From an uncultured bacterium (GTDB taxonomy: Bacteria > Cyanobacteriota > Vampirovibrionia > Gastranaerophilales > Gastranaerophilaceae), in contig CADAJP010000002.1 in assembly GCA_902788345.1 (NCBI GenBank), positions 124,001-188,000 on the forward strand: DNA of 64,000 bases, given 5' to 3'. The notes below the pieces were generated by a model that did not search any database, was not told where the DNA came from, and worked only from the letters and a program-made list of their open reading frames with translations. A program made the translations under genes and the position numbers. Position 1 is the first letter of the stretch. Every line of letters begins with the position of its first letter. This document shows positions 34,887 through 43,252 of the stretch, piece after piece.

Positions 34887-35477
34887 TTATTTAATCTCGT
34901 CTCTGGTAATAACTTTATCAATCATACCATATTCCAAAGCTTCCTGAGGAGTCATAATATAATCTCTGTCAGTATCCTTTTCAATCTTTTTGATTGACTG
35001 TCCGGTATTTGATGCAAGGATTTCGTTCAAAGATTTTTTAATTCTTATGATTTCAGCTGCCTGAATTTCAATATCGGTAGCCTGACCCTGAGCACCGCCT
35101 AAAGGTTGGTGAATAAGCACTCTTGAATGAGGTAAAGCCAATCTTTTTCCTTTTGTACCGGAAGAAAGAAGGAATGCACCCATTGATGCTGCCTGCCCCA
35201 AACATATTGTTGAAACATCAGATCTGATGTGCTGCATTGTGTCATAAATCGCAAAACCCGCAGTAACACTACCACCTGGGCTGTTGATGTATAACATAAT
35301 ATCCTTTTCAGGATTTTCACTATCAAGCAACAACAATTGAGCTACAACCAAATTCGCAACCATATCATCTATCTGTGTTCCAAGAAAAATGATTCTTTCT
35401 CTCAATAATCTTGAAAATATATCAAAAGAACGTTCGCCGCGGCTTGATTGTTCTATTACTACAGGTACAAAACTCAT
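34887..35477 (-). CDS. clpP: ATP-dependent Clp protease proteolytic subunit
   Basis: This 196-residue serine peptidase forms the barrel of the Clp protease. The catalytic triad is Ser98 (GQAASMGAF), His123 (LIHQPLGG) and Asp172 (RD in TDRDYIM). YINSPGGSV forms the oxyanion region. Only one clpP copy is in this window. It is 61 bases after tig. Confidence 0.98.
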   Translation of the reverse strand: MSFVPVVIEQSSRGERSFDIFSRLLRERIIFLGTQIDDMVANLVVAQLLLLDSENPEKDIMLYINSPGGSVTAGFAIYDTMQHIRSDVSTICLGQAASMGAFLLSSGTKGKRLALPHSRVLIHQPLGGAQGQATDIEIQAAEIIRIKKSLNEILASNTGQSIKKIEKDTDRDYIMTPQEALEYGMIDKVITRDEIK

Positions 35478-35538
35478 TATTTATTCCCTTTCTTTCTATA
35501 TATACGACTCTACTGAAATTTTTGTGAAACTACACTGA

Positions 35539-36933
35539 TTATTTATCTTTTTTTGTAGTTTTTTTTGCTTTAGTTTCTTTCTTTTCAGTTTTTTCAGCTT
35601 TAGCTGATTTTTCTTCAGCCTTAACTTCAGGTTTTACTTCAACATATTCAAATTTATTGTTTTCAATTAAGAAATCTCTTACTTTATCATTGATAATTTG
35701 TTGAGAAATTGAGTTAATAAACTGAGGATTTTGACCAAATTGTTTAACTATCGCATCAGGAGTTGAACCATAAGCTGCACTGATTTGAGATAATTTACCG
35801 GTGAAATCTTCTTTTTCAACAGTTAATTTTTCTTCTTTTGAAATCTTATCGATAATTAAAGAATTTTTAATACGGATTTTTGCTTCATCAGCCAAAGTTT
35901 CACCGAATTTAACTTCTCCGCCTTGAGATTGAACAAAATCAGCCCAATTTACACCCTGATAAGAAAGTCTTTGACGATAATCATTAGCAATAGCATTAAC
36001 TTCTCTGTTAATCATGCTTTGAGGAATATCAATTGTTGTAGCATCAGAAACTGCTTTAAATACAGCATTTTCTGCACTTGTTTTCTTTTGGCTTTCTCTT
36101 TGTTTTTCAAGATAATCTTTAATATCAGCTTTCAATTCATCAACTGTAGAAAATCTTGTTGCTTTTTTAACAAATTCATCATTAAGTTCAGGAAGAACTC
36201 TTTGTTTGATTTCATTTAATTTAATAGCAAAAGCAGCTTTTTGACCTTTTAATTTTTCATCTCTGTAGTCTTCAGGGAAAGTAACTTCAATATTAAATTC
36301 TTCCTTGATGTTATGACCGACTAATTGTTCTGCAAAACCAGGGATGAAGTTTGAGTTTGCCAAATCAAGAGCATAACCTTTTGCACTGCCGCCCTGAATT
36401 TTTTCACCATTGCAAGTACCGTCAAAATCAAATACAACTATGTCTTTTTCATTTGATGGTCTGTCTAAAACCAATTCAAGTGATGCATGTTGAGTTAAAT
36501 AGTTTTCTAAAGTTTTATCAAATGCATCTTTATCTTCAGGAGCTATTTCAGCTTTTAAGTCTAAGTCTTTATAACTTGCCAATTCAAATTCAGGTCTTGT
36601 TTCAACTTCAATTGTAACTTTTAAATCCTGACCATGTTCGTAGTTATAATTTACCAATGATGGCTGGGTGATTGTATCTAACTTGTTATCATAAATAGCT
36701 TTTGAAATGTATTTAGGTAAAATCATATCCAAAGCTTCGTGTTCAATTCTATCAACACCAACATGTCTTTCAACAACAGATTTTGGTGCTTTACCTCTTC
36801 TGAAACCATTGATGTTTACATTTTGTGAAATTCTGTTTGCGGCTAAATTGTATGCTGAATCAGCTTCATTAGCCGGAATTGTCATATTAAGAATAACCAA
36901 ATTTTCTTTGTCTTTTGTTAATGTAGTTTCCAT
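35539..36933 (-). CDS. tig: Trigger factor (ribosome-bound chaperone, PPIase)
   Basis: The 464 residues show the three trigger-factor domains. The N-terminal ribosome-binding domain carries GFRRGKAPKSVVERHVG (residues about 43-59). A central FKBP-like domain follows (about 165-245, DIVVFDFDGTCNGEKIQGGS). The C-terminal chaperone arms come last. A basic tail of alternating Lys/Glu/Thr (about 435-464) extends past the usual end. Divergent from rpsP. Confidence 0.97.
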   Translation of the reverse strand: METTLTKDKENLVILNMTIPANEADSAYNLAANRISQNVNINGFRRGKAPKSVVERHVGVDRIEHEALDMILPKYISKAIYDNKLDTITQPSLVNYNYEHGQDLKVTIEVETRPEFELASYKDLDLKAEIAPEDKDAFDKTLENYLTQHASLELVLDRPSNEKDIVVFDFDGTCNGEKIQGGSAKGYALDLANSNFIPGFAEQLVGHNIKEEFNIEVTFPEDYRDEKLKGQKAAFAIKLNEIKQRVLPELNDEFVKKATRFSTVDELKADIKDYLEKQRESQKKTSAENAVFKAVSDATTIDIPQSMINREVNAIANDYRQRLSYQGVNWADFVQSQGGEVKFGETLADEAKIRIKNSLIIDKISKEEKLTVEKEDFTGKLSQISAAYGSTPDAIVKQFGQNPQFINSISQQIINDKVRDFLIENNKFEYVEVKPEVKAEEKSAKAEKTEKKETKAKKTTKKDK

Positions 36934-37067
36934 ATTAATCCCCCTTCTTGTATTTTAATTTAAATATCTTAATAGGATTTTACTATAAATATCTGAAAAT
37001 GCAAGTTTTTAAGGAAATTAAACAGCCAAACAACAGAAAATATCCCGACTTAATTAAATAAAAAATC

Positions 37068-37096
37068 TTGCAATCAAAATATATTCATGCTTAAAT
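37068..37096 (+). promoter_or_regulatory. Candidate sigma70 promoter of rpsP
   Basis: TTGCAA (37068-37073) and TTAAAT (37091-37096) are 17 bases apart in the tig-rpsP divergent gap. This predicts a leader of about 100 bases that includes the stem at 37132-37168. Confidence 0.42.
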
Positions 37097-37131
37097 ACAA
37101 CTACAGCCGGAATAATTCCTCTTTATTTTGG

Positions 37132-37168
37132 CTCAGGCAAGGCAGAAAGCGGCGTCTGTATTGCTGAG
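37132..37168 (+). ncRNA. Structured leader upstream of rpsP
   Basis: A GC-rich patch in an AT-rich gap can fold: CTCAG and CAA with CAGA on the left pair with TCTG, TTG and CTGAG on the right, with small bulges and an eight-base loop. It lies 33 bases before the rpsP start and may be an autoregulatory or stability element. Confidence 0.4.
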
Positions 37169-37201
37169 TAAGTAAAGAAATTAAAATAGAAGGAAATTAA
37201 A

Positions 37202-37630
37202 ATGTTAAAAATCAGATTGAAAAGATTAGGTGCTAAAAAGCAACCATCATACAGAATTATCGTTATCAACTCTACTACAAAAAGAGAAGGTAAACCAATT
37301 CAGGAACTTGGTTTCTATAATCCAAAGACTAAAGAAATGAAGTTTGATAAAGCAAGTGCATTGGAATGGATTTCTAAAGGTGCTCAGGCTACTGAAAGAG
37401 TACAATACCTTATTAAGAATTGTAAAGAAGATGGCACTTTGAATTATGTTAAAAAAGACACAGTTAAGCTTTCTAAAAAAGCATTAGCTAAAAAACAGGC
37501 TGAAGAAGAAGCAAAGGCTGCTGCAGAAGCTGAAGCTAAAGCAGCTAAAGAGGCTGAAGCTGCTGCTCCTGCTGAAGAAGCACCTGCGCAAGAAACTGCA
37601 GCTGAAACAGAAGCACCTGCAGAAGCATAA
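37202..37630 (+). CDS. rpsP: 30S ribosomal protein S16
   Basis: S16 begins MLKIRLKRLGAKKQPSYRII with the family core (ELGFYNPKTKEMKFDKASAL, EWISKGAQATERVQYLI) in the first 85 residues. The protein is 142 residues against the usual 80-90; the extra 50 are an Ala/Glu/Lys-rich tail. AGAAGGA precedes the ATG. It is alone here, not beside rimM and trmD as in many bacteria. A terminator follows. Confidence 0.97.
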   Translation: MLKIRLKRLGAKKQPSYRIIVINSTTKREGKPIQELGFYNPKTKEMKFDKASALEWISKGAQATERVQYLIKNCKEDGTLNYVKKDTVKLSKKALAKKQAEEEAKAAAEAEAKAAKEAEAAAPAEEAPAQETAAETEAPAEA

Positions 37631-37670
37631 TAAATGTCATTCTAAAAATGATTTAAGAATTTATAAAAAA

Positions 37671-37697
37671 GCTCTCAAATATTTTGAGAGCTTTTTG
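37671..37697 (+). terminator. Intrinsic terminator of rpsP
   Basis: GCTCTCAAA (37671-37679) and TTTGAGAGC (37683-37691) form a nine-pair stem followed by TTTTTG. Confidence 0.9.
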
Positions 37698-37710
37698 TTT
37701 GACTTATGAC

Positions 37711-37800
37711 GGTGCAAAAAATTGCACCCTATATAACTAAAATAGGTCGGGCTTTAGCCCGACACATATTTTATAAGTTTTTGACGGGTTAAAACCCGTC
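37711..37800. repeat. Three consecutive perfect palindromes (REP-like cluster)
   Basis: GGTGCAA/TTGCACC (37711-37728), GTCGGGCT/AGCCCGAC (37746-37763) and GACGGGTT/AACCCGTC (37783-37800) stand 17-19 bases apart between the rpsP terminator and the helicase gene. The second and third have two-base centres. They are of the GGGC-TTTA-GCCC type commonly dispersed in genomes. Confidence 0.7.
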
Positions 37801-37887
37801 CTATAAGCTACCGGCTTTTTATTTAATTTACAAATATAGATAATTAATAATTTGCATTTGATTTTTACAATATTTATAATTTTTCTT

Positions 37888-40653
37888 ATGACAACAGAAT
37901 TTGAACAAAGAAAAATACTTAATTTCAACGGGACTTGGAGAAGTTATCAAAAAAGGATTTTAGACAATCTTAATTTTCATCTGCGGGATGAAAAACTGCA
38001 TATTGTCGCTGCTCCGGGAGCGGGAAAAACAACTCTCGGAATTGAAGTTATTTCAAGATTATATCAACCAACATTAATTCTTTGCCCGACAAACACTATA
38101 AAAAACCAATGGAAAGACCGTATTTGCTCATCTTTCCTTGAAGAAAAAGATTACGGACTTGTTTCTACAGACATCAGAAAACCCGGATACATAACAGTAA
38201 TAACATATCAGGCTCTACTTGCCGCTTTTTGCGGAGATAACAATGATGAAGAAGACCATAAATATTCTGAAAACGAGGAAGAAACAGAAGAAATTGATGA
38301 AAATTCAATAACTTCATCAAGCAGATTTAAAGAAGAAAAAGCAGACGAAATTTTGAAAATTTTGAAAGATGCAAAAATATCTCTGCTATGCTTTGACGAA
38401 GCACACCACCTGCGAAAAGAATGGTGGAAAGCACTGATGTACCTTAATGAAAATCTTGCCCCACGCCAAACATTATCCCTGACAGCAACCCCGCCTTATG
38501 ATGCAAATTACGGAGAATGGAAAAGATATCAGGAGCTATGCGGAGATATAGATGAAGTTATATCTATTCCCGAACTTGTTAAAAACGGTGATTTATGTCC
38601 TCATCAGGACTTTATATATTTTTCATACCTTAAACAAAATGAAAGAGAATTATTAAATAAATACAGCAAAAATGTTAAAGAGTTTATTGAAATAATCAGA
38701 AATGACAATGAATTGCTTGAATTTTTATCTAAAATGCGGTTTTTTGATGCCGGAAACACGGATATAGAACAAATTTTTGAAAATCCTGATTTTTATGTAT
38801 CAATTGCATCATTATTAAATTCAAAAGGTTACAAAATTCCGAAAAGTTTTTTGGATTTATTTGAAGCATCACAAAGAGAAATACCAAAATTTGATGTAAC
38901 AAGAGCTTCAATATTTTTAGACGGTGTGTTCAATCCAAAATATAACGATTTTAAACCTATTGAAGAAAAGAAAGAACACTATTTCAACACAGCCAAAAGA
39001 ATGGGACTTGTTGCAAACAGAAAAATCACCCTTAACGAAAATATCAAAGTCCGCAGACAAATAGCAGGCAGTATCGGAAAACTTGATTCAATAGTTGAAA
39101 TTGTAAAACTTGAAAATGAACAACTTAAAGAAAAACTGCGAATGGTCATATTAACAGACCTTATTAAAGCAGATGATACCGACTGTTCCAGCATGGGAGT
39201 AGTTCCGATTTGGAAAAAACTCAAAGATGATTTTGAAGATAGCATATCTGTCGGAGTATTGTGCGGTTCACTGATAATATTGCCTGAAAGCAGGGCAGAT
39301 GAGCTTTTAAAACTACTTTCAGATAATAATATTCCGCAGGATTCAATCACTACAGGCAAATTTAAAGATTATGAAAACTATATAAAAATAACCCCGAAAG
39401 AAAATATCAAAAATGACATTGTAAGGCTTATTACAGATATGTTTAATAACGGGGACTTAAATATTCTTGTAGGAACACAGGCCCTTTTGGGCGAAGGCTG
39501 GGATGCACCGTCAATTAACTCTTTAATCCTTTCAAGTACGGTAAGCTCTTATATGCTTTCTAACCAAATGAGAGGAAGAGCCATAAGGATAGACAAAAAC
39601 AATCCTGATAAAGTTTCTAATATATGGCATTTGGCAACAATAGATTTTCCGCAGGCAATCACGGAAAATAAATTATTTACAGAAACCATAAGTGACAATG
39701 ATATCGAAAATTTAAGAATATATTATTACGATATTGAACAGCTTTCTACAAGATTTCAGGGATTTGAAGCTCCGTCATACTACGGCAAGCACGAAATTGT
39801 TTCAGGAATTGAAAGAATTGTAAATAATTCAAACGCACCTTTGAAACAAAAAATTTCCGAATTAAAACAAAAAACTTTTGAATTGGCAAAAAACAGAGAA
39901 CAAACTCGGCAATGGTGGAATGAAGCATTATACCTTGGATACGGGAATAATAAACTCATGTCACTTTCAACCGGTGTTGAAACAGAACCAATGACAATTA
40001 AGAATTTGAAATACGCAAGCTATAAAGAAATAATATATTCTTTTTTGACAATAGTTTTGTGGATATATATTTCATTATTCCAGTACGCACTATCACCGGA
40101 AATTATGGCTTTTATAACTATAATTGCATTCACAGTAGCATTAATATTCCTGGCAGTAATGTTTAAAAGATTTTTACGAACAGGTACAATTGCGGGAGTG
40201 ATGAAACAAATTGCAATTGTAATCCTTGAGACACTATCATATCAAGGGCTTATCAAATCCTCGCTTAAAAATGTCGGATTACATGTTGACAGCAGTCCTG
40301 ACGGTCCGATTTATGTAAGCTGCGTAAATTTGCCGGCAGAAGAAAACAATATTTTTATAAAATCCTTACAAGAATTTCTTGATCCTGTTGAGAACCCAAG
40401 ATACATATTAATTAAGAAAGAAAAATTTATGAATTATATAAAGCAAACAGATTACTTTTCCGTTCCTGCAATTATTTCACCAAACAAAGACAGTGTTAAT
40501 ATCTTTAAATCCTTATGGGAAAAATATATTGGAGAATGTGAGGTTGTATATACAAGAAACATTGAAGGAAGAAGAGTGCTTTTAAAAGCACGCAAAGATG
40601 CTTTTTCCGCCTCAAAAAGAACTAAATCAAAAAAACTTTCAAAATGGCAATAA
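37888..40653 (+). CDS. Superfamily 2 DEAH helicase with C-terminal membrane segments
   Basis: The protein is about 921 residues from the ATG at 37888; a TTG at 37852 would add 12. Motif order is AAPGAGKTTLG (Walker A), ITYQALLA (Ia region), LCFDEAHHLRKEWW (DEAH), SLTATPPYD (III), GTQALLGEGWDAPSINSLIL (V) and NQMRGRAIR (VI). About residues 705-770 hold two hydrophobic spans (IIYSFLTIVLWIYISLFQYA and IMAFITIIAFTVALIFLAVM), after which about 150 soluble residues follow. A nucleic-acid helicase tied to the membrane is unusual. A terminator follows. Confidence 0.85.
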   Translation: MTTEFEQRKILNFNGTWRSYQKRILDNLNFHLRDEKLHIVAAPGAGKTTLGIEVISRLYQPTLILCPTNTIKNQWKDRICSSFLEEKDYGLVSTDIRKPGYITVITYQALLAAFCGDNNDEEDHKYSENEEETEEIDENSITSSSRFKEEKADEILKILKDAKISLLCFDEAHHLRKEWWKALMYLNENLAPRQTLSLTATPPYDANYGEWKRYQELCGDIDEVISIPELVKNGDLCPHQDFIYFSYLKQNERELLNKYSKNVKEFIEIIRNDNELLEFLSKMRFFDAGNTDIEQIFENPDFYVSIASLLNSKGYKIPKSFLDLFEASQREIPKFDVTRASIFLDGVFNPKYNDFKPIEEKKEHYFNTAKRMGLVANRKITLNENIKVRRQIAGSIGKLDSIVEIVKLENEQLKEKLRMVILTDLIKADDTDCSSMGVVPIWKKLKDDFEDSISVGVLCGSLIILPESRADELLKLLSDNNIPQDSITTGKFKDYENYIKITPKENIKNDIVRLITDMFNNGDLNILVGTQALLGEGWDAPSINSLILSSTVSSYMLSNQMRGRAIRIDKNNPDKVSNIWHLATIDFPQAITENKLFTETISDNDIENLRIYYYDIEQLSTRFQGFEAPSYYGKHEIVSGIERIVNNSNAPLKQKISELKQKTFELAKNREQTRQWWNEALYLGYGNNKLMSLSTGVETEPMTIKNLKYASYKEIIYSFLTIVLWIYISLFQYALSPEIMAFITIIAFTVALIFLAVMFKRFLRTGTIAGVMKQIAIVILETLSYQGLIKSSLKNVGLHVDSSPDGPIYVSCVNLPAEENNIFIKSLQEFLDPVENPRYILIKKEKFMNYIKQTDYFSVPAIISPNKDSVNIFKSLWEKYIGECEVVYTRNIEGRRVLLKARKDAFSASKRTKSKKLSKWQ

Positions 40654-40680
40654 AAAATGGGATATAATATATCCCATTTT
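40654..40680. terminator. Bidirectional intrinsic terminator
   Basis: AAAATGGGATAT and ATATCCCATTTT form a 12-pair stem with A/T flanks between the convergent helicase and 174-residue gene. Confidence 0.8.
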
Positions 40681-40701
40681 AATTATTTAAGATATTTATG
40701 T

Positions 40702-41226
40702 TTAGATAATCCAATCACCTGAAACTGCAGGTTGTTTAATTTTTGCAAGTTTTTCTTTATTAGCGGCAATTGTCGCTTCCATTCTTTGTGCAATAATTCG
40801 TAAATTTCTTGCAACTTCTTCAGGTTGATTTTGTTTTAATTTTAATTTTACAGAATCTAATCTGCTTTCAGTTTCAATTATTCTTCCTCTGATTTCTCCG
40901 GCTTTGTTATCGGCTTCAGCTTTTTTGGAAAGATTAACCAACTCATCTGCAAGTTTTTTAGGTGAAAGTTTTTTGAACATATATTTCAGATCTGCAGTAA
41001 ATATATCTGCAATATCTTCTTTACCTCTATATACGGTTACTGAATGGAAAAACTTACCGGATTCATTTTGTTCGGTACGCCCCCAAAGAAGTAAATCAGG
41101 CTTGCCGGCTGTTCTTTGAGCATAAAGCTGGGCAACTTCTCTAAATTTTTGATTCGGTAATCTTAAACCCTTCTTTATTAAATTACCCTGAAAACTCATT
41201 TGATTTTGATACTGATTTGAAATCAT
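40702..41226 (-). CDS. F-x-G-motif protein with helical C-terminus, unknown
   Basis: This 174-residue protein has an N-terminal signature QNQMSFQGNLIKKGLRLP. Next comes a compact alpha/beta part (DLLLWGRTEQNESGKFFHSV) and a Lys/Glu-rich coiled coil to the end. There is no signal peptide. The N-terminal S/A-F-x-G pattern recurs in the otherwise unrelated protein at 44938-45309. AGGTGT precedes the ATG. Confidence 0.7.
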   Translation of the reverse strand: MISNQYQNQMSFQGNLIKKGLRLPNQKFREVAQLYAQRTAGKPDLLLWGRTEQNESGKFFHSVTVYRGKEDIADIFTADLKYMFKKLSPKKLADELVNLSKKAEADNKAGEIRGRIIETESRLDSVKLKLKQNQPEEVARNLRIIAQRMEATIAANKEKLAKIKQPAVSGDWII

Positions 41227-41341
41227 TTTATTTATACACCTCCATAATTAATAATATCTTTTTTGTTTTAAGTCATGTGAAAATTAAATTTGCTATTAAT
41301 TTTTCAGTTTATTACAAAAATTTTTAAGCTAAAATAATAAT

Positions 41342-41830
41342 ATGAAATTAGAAGAAGAACTCGGACAAATTTTAAAAGAAAAACATTTAACAATTGCGAC
41401 AGCAGAATCCTGCACAGGAGGACTGGTTAGTTCAAGAATAACTGATGTTTCAGGAAGTTCAGAATATGTAAAACTGAATTTTGTAACTTATGCAAATGAA
41501 GTAAAAAACAAAATTTTGGGAGTCAGTTGGGAAATTCTTGACACAAAAGGTGCAGTAAGCGAAGAATGTGCCTGTGCAATGGTTAAAGGATTACATGAAC
41601 AAACCGGCTGTGATATTGCACTTTGCACAACAGGAATTGCCGGTCCAACAGGCGGAACAAAAGACAAACCTGTCGGACTAATGTTTACAGCTGTATTATA
41701 TAATGGCATTACAACCGTCAAAGAAGTTCGCCTGCCGTCTGATATAGACAGAGTTACAATGAAACAAAAATTCACAGACGAAGCACTAAAACTGGCTGTT
41801 TCTACCCTACGAAGCAATAAGCTTTGCTAA
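41342..41830 (+). CDS. pncC: Nicotinamide-nucleotide amidohydrolase (CinA C-terminal domain)
   Basis: PncC deamidates nicotinamide mononucleotide for NAD recycling. The 162 residues begin with the family pattern LTIATAESCTGGLVSSRITD and contain TTGIAGPTGGTKDKPVGLMF. Only the CinA C-terminal domain is present, the usual stand-alone form. Its 3' end overlaps the convergent gene by 24 bases. Confidence 0.93.
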   Translation: MKLEEELGQILKEKHLTIATAESCTGGLVSSRITDVSGSSEYVKLNFVTYANEVKNKILGVSWEILDTKGAVSEECACAMVKGLHEQTGCDIALCTTGIAGPTGGTKDKPVGLMFTAVLYNGITTVKEVRLPSDIDRVTMKQKFTDEALKLAVSTLRSNKLC

Positions 41831-42712
41831 TAATTCAGGGAATTTATAAATTAGCGCGTGTGCAAATTTTTCGGTATCAATTTGAGTTGTTACAATACAC
41901 AACAAGTCCTGAGGAAGCTGAGTGAGCATTTTTTCAAGATATTCAGGACGAATTACACTCATTGCCTTTACAGTTTCTTCTTTTTCTCTTTCACGGGCAA
42001 TTATGTGTGTATATGCATCTGCATCAAAATTATTATAATACTTATTATCACTGCTTGTAATTAAAAGAGTCAATTTACGCTTTGCTTCAATATCCATATT
42101 ACGCAGTGCATTTTTATAATCCAAATCACCAAACTGGGCAATCTGATTAATCAATTCTGCAGAAGTTCCTTCTGCTTCCTGTCCGGTAATACTCTCTATC
42201 ATCTGCCGCAAATATATTTCAGGAATAGATTTTAAATTCTTTAAAACCATACCTTTATCCATATCAACACCGGTTAAAAGTTTATCTAACTGTTTTTCCG
42301 GCATTAGTTCGATAATTTGGCGTTCGGAAAACAGTTGGAATACAGTTTTTACAAGTTCTTCTTTTGGTAATTTTTCAAGCAATTTCATTAAAGTATCTGT
42401 TGTAAAATACCTCAACCCCTGAACAAGATCTTCTTTTTCCAGCATAGGCAGTAATTTTTCCAATTGCTGTGAAGTCATCAGCTTCATAATGATAAGTTTG
42501 TTATTCGGATCGGAAAGCTGAAATAATTCAATAAGTCTGGTTGGGTTTGTAAACATGTCAGCAGCAAGCTGTATTGCAGCCTGATTACCCTGTGCAGCTT
42601 CAGCATCAAGTATTTCTTTGATACTTTTGTTTTCATATCTTTGAAGCTCGGCCGCATTTAAACCAAGCTTTACCCGTAAATATTCTAATGTAGTATCAAT
42701 TGCTATTGGCAT
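41807..42712 (-). CDS. Helical-repeat protein (MgtE-N/FliG-like repeats), unknown
   Basis: This 301-residue soluble protein has short alpha-hairpin repeats of the kind L-x-K-L-L-P-x-L-x-K-E-D-L (for example MKLLEKLPKEELVKTVFQLF and IELMPEKQLDKLL). These recall the cytosolic domain of MgtE or the armadillo-like domains of FliG. No membrane span is present, so it is not a transporter. Probably a protein-binding adaptor. Confidence 0.7.
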   Translation of the reverse strand: MPIAIDTTLEYLRVKLGLNAAELQRYENKSIKEILDAEAAQGNQAAIQLAADMFTNPTRLIELFQLSDPNNKLIIMKLMTSQQLEKLLPMLEKEDLVQGLRYFTTDTLMKLLEKLPKEELVKTVFQLFSERQIIELMPEKQLDKLLTGVDMDKGMVLKNLKSIPEIYLRQMIESITGQEAEGTSAELINQIAQFGDLDYKNALRNMDIEAKRKLTLLITSSDNKYYNNFDADAYTHIIAREREKEETVKAMSVIRPEYLEKMLTQLPQDLLCIVTTQIDTEKFAHALIYKFPELLAKLIAS

Positions 42713-42879
42713 GAAAAAACCTCATAAGAATTCTTATAATTGGTAACGGACTAATTTTGATATAAGTTTAACAAAAAATGTGTTTTGTTAAATTTTGTAA
42801 CGATACATGACGAAATGTAACAAAATTTAATATAAAAATGACTTTATATATATAAGGGAACAACATAGGGACCGGAACA

Positions 42880-43140
42880 ATGAGTTTCGATGTAAACATA
42901 GGAAGAACAGAACCAATTATCAAAGCAGCTGCAGGGATGAACAATGACGGCGGCAGCGGTGGTAATACCGGTTATATGGGTGGCGGCGGAAGGCAGAAAA
43001 AACAAGAAGGCAGAGGCAGTTTGTTTTCTGACAATAAAACCGACTCATTTGAACTTGCTTCAAAACTTCCGAAATCAGACATAGAATATATGCCTAAAAC
43101 AGATTCATGGTTCAATAAATTACTTAAAAAAATATCATAA
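42880..43140 (+). CDS. Small Gly-rich protein
   Basis: This 86-residue protein has a Gly/Asn-rich middle (about residues 22-46) and a short basic C-terminal helix (SWFNKLLKKIS). The ATG is preceded by AGGGACCGGAACA. No domain is recognised. Likely disordered. Confidence 0.6.
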   Translation: MSFDVNIGRTEPIIKAAAGMNNDGGSGGNTGYMGGGGRQKKQEGRGSLFSDNKTDSFELASKLPKSDIEYMPKTDSWFNKLLKKIS

Positions 43141-43170
43141 GAGAGAAATTAAAGTAACCATCCTAACTTC

Positions 43171-43188
43171 AACAACCTTGAGGTTGTT
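43171..43188. other. Short hairpin before the acyl-CoA synthetase promoter
   Basis: AACAACC-ttga-GGTTGTT forms a seven-pair stem 7 bases upstream of the -35 box. It could be a weak terminator of the small Gly-rich gene or an operator. Confidence 0.4.
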
Positions 43189-43194
43189 TACATA

Positions 43195-43223
43195 TTGACA
43201 TATGGATATGTAAAGTATATCAT
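43195..43223 (+). promoter_or_regulatory. Near-consensus sigma70 promoter for the acyl-CoA synthetase gene
   Basis: A perfect TTGACA (43195-43200), a 17-base spacer and TATCAT (43218-43223) precede the start at 43253 by 30 bases. The leader is short, and the only ribosome-site candidate is TTGGGG at about 43235. Confidence 0.72.
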
Positions 43224-43252
43224 GTCAGTATTGATTTGGGGTTTATTATAAT

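Noticed and set aside
37711..37800. Possible CRISPR array
   Set aside because: The three hairpins differ in sequence and there are no identical repeats with unique spacers.
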